64,000 bases of DNA from Pontibacillus chungwhensis (lineage in GTDB: Bacteria > Bacillota > Bacilli > Bacillales > BH030062): NCBI RefSeq assembly GCF_030166655.1, contig NZ_CP126446.1:2976001-3040000 (forward strand). Reading direction: 5' to 3'. A model generated the notes under the pieces. The model saw only the letters and a program-made list of their open reading frames with translations. It searched no databases and had not been told where the DNA came from. The translations under genes and the position numbers were made by a program. Positions 8,897 through 17,232 of the stretch are shown one piece after another; position 1 is the stretch's first letter; each line of letters begins with the position of its first letter.

Positions 8897-8925
8897 ATGA
8901 TAATGATTATCAACGCTATAGTCAA
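8897..8925 (-). promoter_or_regulatory. Promoter with perfect Fur box (iron permease locus)
   Basis: The promoter is TTGACT, 17 bp, TATCAT. The sequence TGATAATGATTATCA at 8898-8912 is a perfect 7-1-7 inverted repeat identical to the Bacillus Fur core. It covers the -10 box, the usual place for Fur repression. The likely transcription start (near 8890) is almost at the AGGAGG ribosome site (8885-8890), so the leader is only about a dozen bases. Confidence 0.9.
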
Positions 8926-9002
8926 GCAGAGATAAGCAATTTTTTTGACTAATCGATCTCTTTCATTTTTTAAGTCGACCATTCCTTTTTCAAAGAACAT
9001 AC

Positions 9003-9042
9003 AAAAGGTGGCTCGGAATGTTATTATCCAAAGCCACCTTTT
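9003..9042 (-). terminator. Hairpin terminator after the envelope operon
   Basis: AAAAGGTGGCT (9003-9013) pairs with AGCCACCTTTT (9032-9042). The T run is short, so its strength is uncertain. It follows the GT2 gene at 9063. Confidence 0.65.
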
Positions 9043-9062
9043 GGTATCCTTTTCTTACTATG

Positions 9063-9794
9063 TTACGTCCACTCTTCATTTGTCCCAGGCTTTTTCACCG
9101 GAGAAGGGTGTCGCTTCATTTCACGATAAATCGCCGGTAATACAGAGCTCATATAAGCTTTGAATTTAATGAAAGATTCACCCTTTTTCCGTACTTGATA
9201 TTCAATCGGAATTTCTTTCATGCGGAATCCTTTTCGGACAATATTAAGCGTGACCACCTGGGCATAGTTGTAATCATGAATAATTTCAGCTTCTTGCATG
9301 ACCTCTTTAGAGAATGCCCTCATTCCAGATTGGCCATCATAAATCCATCTCTTTAATAACAAGGATTGGAGGAACGTGAAAGCATAATTGCCTAAGCGGC
9401 GGTGTAATTTCATTCCTTCGATGTTGCCGAGAAAGCGAGAACCCATCACATAGTCTGCTTGATTATTTAAGATCGGTTGGATGAGATCAGGTATTTGTCG
9501 ACCAGGATACTCTAGGTCTGCATCAATCATAACCCCAATATCTGCTCCTAGCTCTAAAGAACGTTTTAGCCCTTGTCTGACAGCAGCCCCCAAACCTTGA
9601 TTGGTTTCATTCCGGTAAATGGCATCCACGCCTGCTTCTTTAGCCAATTCAATCGTGTTATCTTTTGAACCATCATCAATGAGGATGATCTTCACTTCTA
9701 TGTTCTCTCCCATTTGTCGTGGAATGGTATGAATCATTTCTTTAATGCAGTCTTCTTCGTTGTGAGCAGGTAAAAATACCACGACTTTCTTCAT
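9063..9794 (-). CDS. Family 2 glycosyltransferase, polyprenyl-phosphate sugar synthase type
   Basis: A 243-residue GT-A enzyme without membrane helices. It has PAHNEEDCI at the nucleotide-sugar site, LIDDGSKDNT, the metal-binding DADLEYP, and GSRF and DGQSGMRAF further on. The order and the short soluble form match dolichyl-phosphate-mannose-synthase-like enzymes, which load a sugar onto a polyprenyl phosphate at the inner membrane face. The acceptor is inferred to be undecaprenyl phosphate. The start overlaps the stop of the preceding phosphodiesterase by four bases (ATGA), so translation is coupled. It is the last gene of the four-gene operon. Confidence 0.85.
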   Translation of the reverse strand: MKKVVVFLPAHNEEDCIKEMIHTIPRQMGENIEVKIILIDDGSKDNTIELAKEAGVDAIYRNETNQGLGAAVRQGLKRSLELGADIGVMIDADLEYPGRQIPDLIQPILNNQADYVMGSRFLGNIEGMKLHRRLGNYAFTFLQSLLLKRWIYDGQSGMRAFSKEVMQEAEIIHDYNYAQVVTLNIVRKGFRMKEIPIEYQVRKKGESFIKFKAYMSSVLPAIYREMKRHPSPVKKPGTNEEWT

Positions 9795-11251
9795 GAAGAC
9801 AGATCCTCCTTCTTACTTTGAGTCAATACTTCTCCCCTGGAATGGTCTGGATATGGTGCTCCAAGTAAATGGGCAATAGTCGGTGCCATCGACACAAGAC
9901 TGTGTTTTTTCTCTACTCGTTTTCCCTTTTCAATGGTCGGACCAGTCATAAAGAAAGGAACAAATCGCTCCCCTTCATCTAAGTGGCCGTGTCCACCAAT
10001 TCCATCGGCTTGGCCATGATCAGCACAAACCATTAACGTTGTATTTTCCATATACCCTTGTTCTGTTAACCACTCCACATAATCTTGGACAAGCTTATCG
10101 GTTTCTTCGATTTTTTCAATATAATCATCATACAACACACCACGACTGTGACCGGTTTGGTCTGTACTAATCAGTTGCATGATAAACAATTCAGGGTTTT
10201 CTGTCTCCATAATGTGCTTCCCTTTTTGGACAATATTCTTATCTGCAACGTCATTATGCATAACGGCCGTCACTGTATCTACATCATCCCCGAAAGTATC
10301 TACGAGATGTGCAATTCCTAATAAACGCCCCTTCTTATCGACTTTACGTAAAGAATCAAAAATACTTTCTGTTTGAGCCCCGAGCTTCCACACCATATTG
10401 CTTTGGATTTTATGCTCAAAAGGATAGGTACCTGTAAACATGGAGGTAAAACAAACCACCGTCCGAGCAGGATAAACGGTTTCCATTTGGGTGTATTCCG
10501 TCCCTTGTTGTTTCAATGAATCAAGAAATGGTGTATGAGCCGCCTCGAATCGGTCTTTCCTCATTCCATCTATGACTATGACAATGACGCGATCATTCGG
10601 TGACTCCATGGGTTGTTCATAATGTTCTTGCGTATACGTTTCATAGGGTTTTGGTTTCCAATCAAATAAGTAATGATGCAATATCCAAGTAAAGAGGGCT
10701 GTTCCAGCATAAAATAAGATCAATTGATATAGATCAGTAATGCTCAACCCGCCTGTGTCCAAGTGTTGAAACGTGTACTCCCAAATTCCTAGCAGAAGAA
10801 TAAATTTAGGGATTTGCTCTTGTGCATTTCCGCTTGTAGAATCACTATTCTTTAATACAAGCTTCCAAAATCGTGTGAAATTCCACCATGTTGTTCCGAT
10901 TCGCATATGATAATAAAAGGTTCCCCAAAAGAAAACCGTAAAGAAGAAATAAATCCCTAAGGCTAATAACCATAGTGACAAATAACTGCTCTCAAAAATC
11001 ATTAAAAATCCCACAACCGGTATCCATAAATAAGATCGTAAAAGCAACGGGAAATCAAAATAATAGAATAAGGCTAGTAACGGTAAAACATACATAATGC
11101 TAATGGCTAATGCCCCTGCGGAAGTATTTAGATCAAAGAGATGATACAAAAACATTGTGCCTATAACAAAAATAGGAGTGAACGGTTTACCTTCATTTAA
11201 TAAATTCCATCCTCTAGCTGCGATTTTTTCAAAAGATGATGCTTGTTTCAC
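9791..11251 (-). CDS. Membrane-anchored phosphodiesterase/alkaline phosphatase superfamily protein
   Basis: In this 486-residue protein, residues 1-200 hold about six hydrophobic segments. Residues 220-470 form an alkaline-phosphatase-fold domain of the nucleotide pyrophosphatase/phosphodiesterase (PF01663) type. Visible metal and catalytic residues are D228 (VIVIDGMR), nucleophile T264 (PARTVVCFTS), D364 and H368 (STDQTGH), D411 and H412 (CADHG), and H423 (GGHGH). Likely roles are cleaving or transferring a phospho-group on a lipid or glycan. The side of the membrane cannot be fixed by eye. The start is GTG at 11251 behind GGGAGGG, chosen because the preceding gene stops just before it. It overlaps the GT2 start. 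Confidence 0.75.
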   Translation of the reverse strand: MKQASSFEKIAARGWNLLNEGKPFTPIFVIGTMFLYHLFDLNTSAGALAISIMYVLPLLALFYYFDFPLLLRSYLWIPVVGFLMIFESSYLSLWLLALGIYFFFTVFFWGTFYYHMRIGTTWWNFTRFWKLVLKNSDSTSGNAQEQIPKFILLLGIWEYTFQHLDTGGLSITDLYQLILFYAGTALFTWILHHYLFDWKPKPYETYTQEHYEQPMESPNDRVIVIVIDGMRKDRFEAAHTPFLDSLKQQGTEYTQMETVYPARTVVCFTSMFTGTYPFEHKIQSNMVWKLGAQTESIFDSLRKVDKKGRLLGIAHLVDTFGDDVDTVTAVMHNDVADKNIVQKGKHIMETENPELFIMQLISTDQTGHSRGVLYDDYIEKIEETDKLVQDYVEWLTEQGYMENTTLMVCADHGQADGIGGHGHLDEGERFVPFFMTGPTIEKGKRVEKKHSLVSMAPTIAHLLGAPYPDHSRGEVLTQSKKEDLSS

Positions 11252-11255
11252 TAGT

Positions 11256-12188
11256 TTATTCCCTCCCTTTAAACCATGTTTTTACTACGGAGAACGATAC
11301 AGGTGTCAGATAAAAACTGATCAGACCTGTAACGTAAGCATAAATAAATTTAAATACGTGTGTAACAACTGCAATAGCATACCCTGTCTCAATCGGAAGA
11401 CCTACAAATGTCAGCGCATAGCTCTGTACACTTTCATAGCCTGCTATATGACCAGGAGTAATTTGAAATACACCACTTACAACTGCAACAGACGTTGCCC
11501 AAACGGACTCAAAAAAACCAAGATCCTCTACAGTAATCCGTCCCACACTATAAATAATGAATCCTTCAAGAATCCAACTCATCACTATAAGTCCAAACAA
11601 AAGAACACCTTTTTTGGAAAGTAGTGTTGAGGAAAAGTGACTGAAGGATGTTAGAAAACGTTTATTTAAAATTTTCTTCAAACGAAAGGGGAGCAGCAAA
11701 GCAAGAACAAATAGGATTCCTACCGTTGTAATCCCTATATAGAACAGCGTATTCATATATAGATATGTGCCGATGGCCGCAAGAAGAAATAGACCCCCAA
11801 GATCAAGGACTCTCATGGCCACTACACTACTCACACTCTTCTCCCAACTAAACGACTTCGTCCCTTTTAAGACACCCGCTCTCACTGCATCCCCTGTTTT
11901 AAAAGGTAAAATATGGTTCATGAAAAGAGCGTAATGAATTCCTGACCAATATGGAAGGAGACTCCCCTTTTCATTCACATATTCTCGCCATACAAATGCT
12001 TTAATCCAAAATGAAAATGCATAGGTTAGCACCATTACCATTAACCAAACAGGAGAGGCTAACAGTTCTTCCGCTACTTGTAGAACCGTATCAAATGAAA
12101 AATAATGAATGGTTAGGTACACAAATAGTCCTGCTAATAAAACACCAGCTATTCGAATCATCCATTTAAGAATTCGCTTACCTTTCAT
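11256..12188 (-). CDS. Flippase-like integral membrane protein (PF03706/AglD-MprF TM type)
   Basis: A 310-residue protein with seven or eight membrane segments and the family pattern: SFWIKAFVWREYVN, LFMNHILPFKTGDAVRAGVLKG (about 90-111), and ITPGHIAGYESVQSYAL near residue 240. The family includes the flippase half of MprF and AglD/YbhN-type proteins, and is thought to move or modify lipid-linked substrates. The start overlaps the end of the epimerase gene by 11 bases and has no clear ribosome site, so it probably depends on coupled translation. Its place among a sugar epimerase, a GT2 and a phosphodiesterase points to an envelope glycolipid route. Confidence 0.75.
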   Translation of the reverse strand: MKGKRILKWMIRIAGVLLAGLFVYLTIHYFSFDTVLQVAEELLASPVWLMVMVLTYAFSFWIKAFVWREYVNEKGSLLPYWSGIHYALFMNHILPFKTGDAVRAGVLKGTKSFSWEKSVSSVVAMRVLDLGGLFLLAAIGTYLYMNTLFYIGITTVGILFVLALLLPFRLKKILNKRFLTSFSHFSSTLLSKKGVLLFGLIVMSWILEGFIIYSVGRITVEDLGFFESVWATSVAVVSGVFQITPGHIAGYESVQSYALTFVGLPIETGYAIAVVTHVFKFIYAYVTGLISFYLTPVSFSVVKTWFKGRE

Positions 12189-13116
12189 GACGAATAAACC
12201 ATTGGACTGTTTTTCTCAGCCCTTCTTCAAAGCTATGTTTAGGCTCATACCCTAACAATCTTTTAGCTTTCGTGAGATCAGCCCACGTTTGTTTCACATC
12301 ACCTAATCGAAAAGGGGCATGGTTTACTTTCATATCAGGAAAGATTTCTTTTAGGGTTTGGACAAGTTCTTCGATCGTAATGGGATTTCCAGATCCAATG
12401 TTATAAATCTGATTCCCCTTACTATGTGCTAGTGCTAACCGCATTCCGTCTACAATATCATCGATATAGGTGTAATCCCTGGCTGTCCCACTTCCAAATA
12501 CGTCTATAGATTCTCCTTTAAGGTTCGCCTGAATAAACTTTGGAATAGCCATATCAGGTCGCCCCCAAGGCCCATAAACGGTGAAATAACGAAACACGGT
12601 CAACTGGAAACCATAGACGTGCTGATACATATGCGCATATGCTTCCCCACTTACCTTTGCTGCTGCATATGGGGACATAACCGTTTGGATCGGTAAATCT
12701 TCACTCATCTCTCCGTCCCTGTTTCCATAGACCGAAGAAGAAGAACCAAATAAAACATGAGGAATGCCAGCTTCTCCAGCCATTGTTAAGACATTAATCG
12801 TTGCCTTAATATCCTCATCTACATATTCTAATGGTTGTTCAAATGAGTACGGGACTCCAGGAAGAGCTGCTAAGTGAAATACAGCATCAAAGGATTGATG
12901 AAAAATCGGTGCACAACTTTCTTTATCTAAAAGATCATTTTCGCAAAATGTGAGATTTGCGTAACTAAATATGCGATCTAATTGTTCTTTTTTACGTTTA
13001 TAATCATAATAGGGATGAAATTTGTCGATGATGGTTACTTTGTGTCCATCCTGCAGTAAAGACTCAGCTAAGTGGGAACCAATAAATCCTGCCCCACCCG
13101 TTAGTAGTACGTTCAT
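12178..13116 (-). CDS. NAD-dependent nucleotide-sugar epimerase/dehydratase
   Basis: A 312-residue extended SDR protein: GGAGFIGSHLAES at the N-terminus binds NAD, and the catalytic S...YxxxK is seen as SSSSVYGN and SPYAAAKVSGEAY. PWGRPDMAIPKF and YTYIDDIVDGM are typical of UDP-glucose or UDP-glucuronate 4-epimerases. It probably makes the nucleotide sugar used by the downstream GT2. The exact sugar cannot be read. It is the first gene of the four-gene operon, with an AGGTG ribosome site before the ATG. Confidence 0.85.
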   Translation of the reverse strand: MNVLLTGGAGFIGSHLAESLLQDGHKVTIIDKFHPYYDYKRKKEQLDRIFSYANLTFCENDLLDKESCAPIFHQSFDAVFHLAALPGVPYSFEQPLEYVDEDIKATINVLTMAGEAGIPHVLFGSSSSVYGNRDGEMSEDLPIQTVMSPYAAAKVSGEAYAHMYQHVYGFQLTVFRYFTVYGPWGRPDMAIPKFIQANLKGESIDVFGSGTARDYTYIDDIVDGMRLALAHSKGNQIYNIGSGNPITIEELVQTLKEIFPDMKVNHAPFRLGDVKQTWADLTKAKRLLGYEPKHSFEEGLRKTVQWFIRHER

Positions 13117-13203
13117 ATTCTCACCTCATCAAGACATCTTGTTCATTTTATCACAATTGGACTAGGTTTCGAATAGGGTCTTCATTCATAGAAGTGTCCA
13201 AAT

Positions 13204-13241
13204 AAAAAACCTGTAACTTATATCCAAGTTACAGGTTTTTT
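13204..13241. terminator. Bidirectional terminator between lipoprotein gene and epimerase operon
   Basis: A perfect 16-bp stem (13204-13219 with 13226-13241), six-base loop and T runs on both strands. It ends the Fur-regulated lipoprotein transcript and insulates the operon beyond it. Confidence 0.9.
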
Positions 13242-13267
13242 CCCGTGTGATGGTAAATCTGAGAAGA

Positions 13268-14494
13268 TTATTGTACGAGTTTGTCTAAAGTAGAGACAAT
13301 CTCTTGACCAATTTTTTCTGCTTCTTCAGCATTCTCGTTGCTTATAGCCTCTAACCACGATTCTGCTTTTTGAAGTGTTTCTTTCGTTTGCTCTTCTCCG
13401 AGTCTTTCATTCATGGACATTTCAATGGCTTTCGTAAACATATTCGCTTCAAGTGCTTCCGTACGAGCTTTTGTAATATTTCCTTCTTTAGTTTCTTCAA
13501 CTGCTTCACTATGATAACCTTTGATTTTTCCTACAAAAGCTTGAACAAATAAGTCATTGACCTCACTAGCTTTAATTGTGCTTGGTTCTGTTTGATCCAA
13601 GCTGAATAACGTATTGATCTGTTCAGCAGCTTCTTTGTCGCCTGAAGATAGTGATCCTTTTATAGCCTGATAGAATCCCCATGCTTCTGCTTGCTCAGCT
13701 GTTAGTTCATCATCCGACGCACCTTCACTCGCTGCTTTCTCAATCTTTTCCGCATAGGATTGAGCCGCTAAGAAGTAACTGCGGTAAATGGATTTGTCTG
13801 TGATTTGCTTATAAACTCCATAATCATCAACATTTCCTTCTTGAATTGCTTCTTGTTGAGTCGTTAAGCCGGCATTAATATTCTGTTCAAGACTAGAGTC
13901 CCCTTCTAGTTCATAGTAGCTGTCACGCTTAACTGCAGTTGGGATAAATACTTCATTAGCAAGGAATTTTAGTTGATCAAACTGTTGTTGGGCTTTTTCT
14001 TTCGTGCCTTCTTCTAACTCTTTAGCAATGTCGCCATGCATACTCTTTTGTTTCTGATAGAAATAAGACTGCGTCGTTTTATCAATGATTTGTCGGGCTG
14101 CATTTTGTTCTAAAGACCCATCTTTTCCTGCTGCAATAGCAGCTGTGATCGCCTGGTCAAACTCACCATTTACGCTTGTTAAAACAGGCTGAAGATCTGA
14201 AGTATACGTTTCCTTAATCATGTCCCAGTTTACTTCTTGGTCTTCTTTCATCTTATCTAACTCAGCTGTAATATCTTTATAAGCCTGAACCTGATCTTCA
14301 ATTGATGCAGTTTCGGCTTCTTGATTCTGTTCTTGTTCCTGATCTTCTTGCTCTGTATCTTGGGCCTCTTCTTGTTGATCAGAATTCGTACCTTCTGTTT
14401 CATCTTCCCCTTCGCTATCACCAGCACACCCCGCTAATACTAGTGAAAACGATAACCCTGTGAACAATAGTGTTTTCTTAAAGCTAAATGGCAT
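13268..14494 (-). CDS. Fur-regulated lipoprotein of unknown function
   Basis: A 408-residue protein with a lipoprotein signal (LVLAGC lipobox, cysteine at about residue 22), then a 40-residue linker almost wholly of E, D, Q, N, S and T, then a helical domain of about 340 residues rich in Glu, Lys and Gln. I do not recognise a family. Two Fur-like boxes and a good promoter stand directly upstream, so it should be made under iron limitation. Extracytoplasmic iron binding, or partnership with the FTR1 locus about 5 kb away, is a reasonable guess only. The start at 14494 is chosen for its GGGAGG site; the in-frame codon five residues upstream has none. No permease or ATPase is next to it, which is odd for an iron-binding lipoprotein. 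Confidence 0.75.
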   Translation of the reverse strand: MPFSFKKTLLFTGLSFSLVLAGCAGDSEGEDETEGTNSDQQEEAQDTEQEDQEQEQNQEAETASIEDQVQAYKDITAELDKMKEDQEVNWDMIKETYTSDLQPVLTSVNGEFDQAITAAIAAGKDGSLEQNAARQIIDKTTQSYFYQKQKSMHGDIAKELEEGTKEKAQQQFDQLKFLANEVFIPTAVKRDSYYELEGDSSLEQNINAGLTTQQEAIQEGNVDDYGVYKQITDKSIYRSYFLAAQSYAEKIEKAASEGASDDELTAEQAEAWGFYQAIKGSLSSGDKEAAEQINTLFSLDQTEPSTIKASEVNDLFVQAFVGKIKGYHSEAVEETKEGNITKARTEALEANMFTKAIEMSMNERLGEEQTKETLQKAESWLEAISNENAEEAEKIGQEIVSTLDKLVQ

Positions 14495-14510
14495 ATGTAG
14501 TCCTCCCAAA

Positions 14511-14525
14511 TGAAAATGATTTTCA
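14511..14525 (-). promoter_or_regulatory. Fur box 1 (downstream operator of lipoprotein gene)
   Basis: TGAAAATGATTTTCA is a perfect 7-1-7 inverted repeat differing from the Fur core at one symmetrical pair. It lies between the transcription start and the ribosome site. Confidence 0.7.
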
Positions 14526-14542
14526 GTATTATGTCATGTTTT

Positions 14543-14571
14543 ATTCTATAGAGAACGATTCTCAATGTCAA
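14543..14571 (-). promoter_or_regulatory. Promoter of lipoprotein gene with Fur box 2 in the spacer
   Basis: The promoter is TTGACA, 17 bp, TAGAAT. The spacer holds AGAGAACGATTCTCA (14550-14564), a Fur-like inverted repeat matching most core positions. Together with the box at 14511 this makes a double operator. Confidence 0.75.
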
Positions 14572-14634
14572 TGAGAATTTATTTCAATTATTAAAATTAA
14601 AGTGTCGAAACCATGAAGGTGCAAAATTGAGATA

Positions 14635-14682
14635 ATGTTTCCGTTAGCTTTGGTTTGATCACAAGATGGTTTTAGAAATGAA
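14635..14682. repeat. Half copy of a dispersed palindromic repeat
   Basis: This stretch shares ATGTTTCCGTTAGCTTT and most of the following 30 bases with the full element at 41955-42056. The right half is not conserved here. It sits between the Fur promoter and the uvrC terminator. Confidence 0.7.
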
Positions 14683-14727
14683 CGCTTTCCACTTAGCCAA
14701 TTAACAACTTTAACAATGCCATTATAT

Positions 14728-14760
14728 AAAAATGGCTCTTCCCCAAACAGAGGAAGAGCC
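14728..14760 (-). terminator. Terminator after uvrC
   Basis: GGCTCTTCC (14734-14742) pairs with GGAAGAGCC (14752-14760), followed on the minus strand by ATTTTTATA. It lies 15 bases past the uvrC stop. Confidence 0.9.
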
Positions 14761-14775
14761 TTGTCACTTATTGAT

Positions 14776-16584
14776 CTATTCTAATGTTTCCTCTTCAACT
14801 TCTTCATCCTCTGGTTGGTTGAGGTGCTCGAGAATGGTTTGAGCTAATGGTTTCGGGACTCCTAGTTTGGTTAGATCCTCTATTTCTGATTCTTTGATAT
14901 GTCTAACAGATTGGAAATGGCGTAACAGAAGCTTACGCCGCTTTTCTCCGACTCCTGGTATCTTATCAAGTTCAGATTGGATAGCGCCTTTTCCACGTAA
15001 TTGACGATGGAAGGAAATAGCGAATCGGTGCACCTCATCTTGCACACGCTGGATGAGATAAAACTCTTGCGACTGACGGTCCATCTCTACAACTGCAGGT
15101 GGGTCACCGTATAGCAGTTCACTCGTTCTGTGCTTATCATCTTTGGCTAAGCCACATAGCGGGATATCAAGACCTAACTCATTTTCGAGCACTTCTGTTG
15201 CAGCAGACATTTGACCTTTCCCACCATCAACGACAATTAGATCGGGCAAAGGTAAACCATCTCGGATAACCCGTTTATATCTTCTTCTTATGACTTCACG
15301 CATCGTATCGTAATCATCTGGACCTTCGACGTCCCGTATCTTATATTTTCGATACTCTTTCTTTTCCGGTCTTCCATCAATAAAGACCACCATAGCAGAA
15401 ACTGGATCTGCCCCTTGTATGTTTGAGTTATCAAACGCTTCTATGCGATGAGGCGTTTCAATATTGAGCTTTTCTCCAAGTTCTTCTACAGCCTTAATGG
15501 TTCTTTCTTCATTCCGTTCAATGAGAGAGAACTTTTCTTGCAGGGCGATTTCAGCATTTTTCATCGCCAATTCTACAAGTTCTTTTTTCCGGCCTCTCAT
15601 TGGAATGGTAACGTCGACCTCTAGTAATTCCTTAAGAGCCTCTCGATCAGCTCCTACCGGAACGAGCACTTGCTTTGGTTTCGGATGATTCTGGTGAAGG
15701 TAGAATCGACCGATGAAGCTTAGGAATGTCTCTTCTGCATCATCAAAAAACGGGAAAATCGAAACGTCTCTCTCAATAAGTTTACCTTGACGTACAAAGA
15801 ACACCTGAACGCACATCCATCCTTTATCATAGGAATATCCGAATATGTCACGATCAACTTGATCATTTAACGTCATCTTCTGCTGTTCCATAACAGATTC
15901 AATATGTTGAATTTGATCGCGTAGCTCTTGAGCCCGCTCAAAATCTAAGTCTTCAGAAGCTTTGTACATTTTTGATTGAAGATCTTGTTTGATCTCTTTA
16001 AAACCTCCACTGAGAAAACGGGCAATCTCATTTACAATATCTTGATTCTGTTGTTTCGTCACCGTATACTCACAAGGTCCGAGACATTGGTGCATATGAT
16101 AGTAAAGACAAACCCGATCAGGCATCGTATTGCATTTCCTTAATGGATACAAACGATCAAGCAGACGTTTCGTTTCTCGCGCTGCAATTACATTTGGGTA
16201 TGGACCAAAGTATTTGCCTTTATCTTTTTTTACTTTTCTGGTAACAATTAAGCGGGGATGTCTTTCTGCAGTAATTTTTAAGTAGGGATATGTCTTATCA
16301 TCCTTCAATAAAACATTGTATTTAGGGTCATACTTCTTAATTAAATTCATTTCAAGAATAAGTGCTTCAATCTCAGAAGAAGTCACGATATACTCGAAGT
16401 CCACAATTTCTGTTACGAGGCGCTGAGTTTTAGCGTCATTGGCTCCTGTAAAATAGGAGCGAACACGATTCTTTAACACCTTTGATTTTCCTACATAAAT
16501 AACGGTCCCATGCTTGTCTTTCATTAAATAACATCCAGGCTGATCTGGAAGGACAGCGAGTTTTTCTTTGATGTTATCAGACAC
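14776..16584 (-). CDS. uvrC: Excinuclease ABC subunit C
   Basis: UvrC makes both incisions around DNA lesions in nucleotide excision repair, with UvrA and UvrB. The 602-residue protein has an N-terminal GIY-YIG nuclease domain (PGCYLMKD...[18 protein letters not shown], about 15-50) and a UVR motif near 200-235 ([17 protein letters not shown]). The RNase H-like C-terminal nuclease follows ([18 protein letters not shown]), then the helix-hairpin-helix end ([16 protein letters not shown]). The length matches the family. trxA lies just upstream, as in B. subtilis. lysC, which neighbours uvrC there, is absent. Confidence 0.98.
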   Translation of the reverse strand: MSDNIKEKLAVLPDQPGCYLMKDKHGTVIYVGKSKVLKNRVRSYFTGANDAKTQRLVTEIVDFEYIVTSSEIEALILEMNLIKKYDPKYNVLLKDDKTYPYLKITAERHPRLIVTRKVKKDKGKYFGPYPNVIAARETKRLLDRLYPLRKCNTMPDRVCLYYHMHQCLGPCEYTVTKQQNQDIVNEIARFLSGGFKEIKQDLQSKMYKASEDLDFERAQELRDQIQHIESVMEQQKMTLNDQVDRDIFGYSYDKGWMCVQVFFVRQGKLIERDVSIFPFFDDAEETFLSFIGRFYLHQNHPKPKQVLVPVGADREALKELLEVDVTIPMRGRKKELVELAMKNAEIALQEKFSLIERNEERTIKAVEELGEKLNIETPHRIEAFDNSNIQGADPVSAMVVFIDGRPEKKEYRKYKIRDVEGPDDYDTMREVIRRRYKRVIRDGLPLPDLIVVDGGKGQMSAATEVLENELGLDIPLCGLAKDDKHRTSELLYGDPPAVVEMDRQSQEFYLIQRVQDEVHRFAISFHRQLRGKGAIQSELDKIPGVGEKRRKLLLRHFQSVRHIKESEIEDLTKLGVPKPLAQTILEHLNQPEDEEVEEETLE

Positions 16585-16702
16585 GTTTCATCACTCTCCC
16601 AAACTACAAAACGATAGTTACAACCCTTCTTCCCTATTATGCCTCCCACTTAACACCATGAATGTGCCGCGAGAAATCATCCAATAGGTATCTATTATTG
16701 AA

Positions 16703-16732
16703 AAAAACAGCCTGATCGCTCAGGCTGTTTTT
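16703..16732. terminator. Terminator after trxA
   Basis: A 13-bp stem (16703-16715 with 16720-16732), a 4-base TCGC loop and T/A tails on both sides. Confidence 0.9.
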
Positions 16733-16741
16733 AAGTTACGC

Positions 16742-17056
16742 TTATGCGTGTTTGTTTACTAATTCTACAAGTTGCTCTTTTGGTTGGAAACCAACAACTT
16801 GGTCAACGACTTTACCGTCTTTGAAAAGAAGTAGCGTTGGGATACTCATAACACCGAATTTCCCAGCTGTTTCTTGGTTTTCGTCAACGTCTAGTTTAAC
16901 GATTTTTACTTGGTCGTTCATTTCAGCATCCATTTCTTCAAGAACTGGAGCGATCATTTTACAAGGTCCGCACCACGGAGCCCAGAAGTCTGCTAATACT
17001 AAACCTTCGCCTGTTTCTTGTGCGAAGTTTTGATCAGTTGCATGTGTTATAGCCAT
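16742..17056 (-). CDS. trxA: Thioredoxin
   Basis: A 104-residue thioredoxin with the active site WCGPC in FWAPWCGPCKMIAP and the cis-proline motif MSIPTLLLF. It reduces cytoplasmic disulfides and supplies ribonucleotide reductase and peroxiredoxins. The start is the ATG at 17056, with GAGGAGG at normal distance; an in-frame start eight residues upstream lacks such a site. A promoter with an extended -10 (TGGTATACT, box 17100-17105) lies about 45 bases upstream. It is transcribed alone and ends at a strong hairpin. Confidence 0.98.
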   Translation of the reverse strand: MAITHATDQNFAQETGEGLVLADFWAPWCGPCKMIAPVLEEMDAEMNDQVKIVKLDVDENQETAGKFGVMSIPTLLLFKDGKVVDQVVGFQPKEQLVELVNKHA

Positions 17057-17099
17057 ACATGTATTCCTCCTCAATTGCATCTAAATCGAATATGGTTAA

Positions 17100-17105
17100 A
17101 GTATA
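17100..17105 (-). promoter_or_regulatory. Extended -10 promoter element of trxA
   Basis: TATACT preceded by TGG on the minus strand. No good -35 stands 17 bases before it, as is common for extended -10 promoters. Confidence 0.5.
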
Positions 17106-17197
17106 CCACTTCAACAATTCTCTGGCTAATCATCTGTTTGTAATTAGCTTCTCCTTCTCTCATCCATTTATGCGTAAATGAATGCTACGAAAGGGAA

Positions 17198-17223
17198 GAG
17201 GTGCCACTTACAAGCAGCACCTC
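17198..17223 (-). terminator. Probable terminator after etfA
   Basis: GAGGTGC (17198-17204) pairs with GCACCTC (17217-17223), followed on the minus strand by a pyrimidine-rich stretch. The weak T run keeps confidence moderate. It closes the fadR-fadB-etfB-etfA unit. Confidence 0.5.
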
Positions 17224-17232
17224 AAGAATTGT

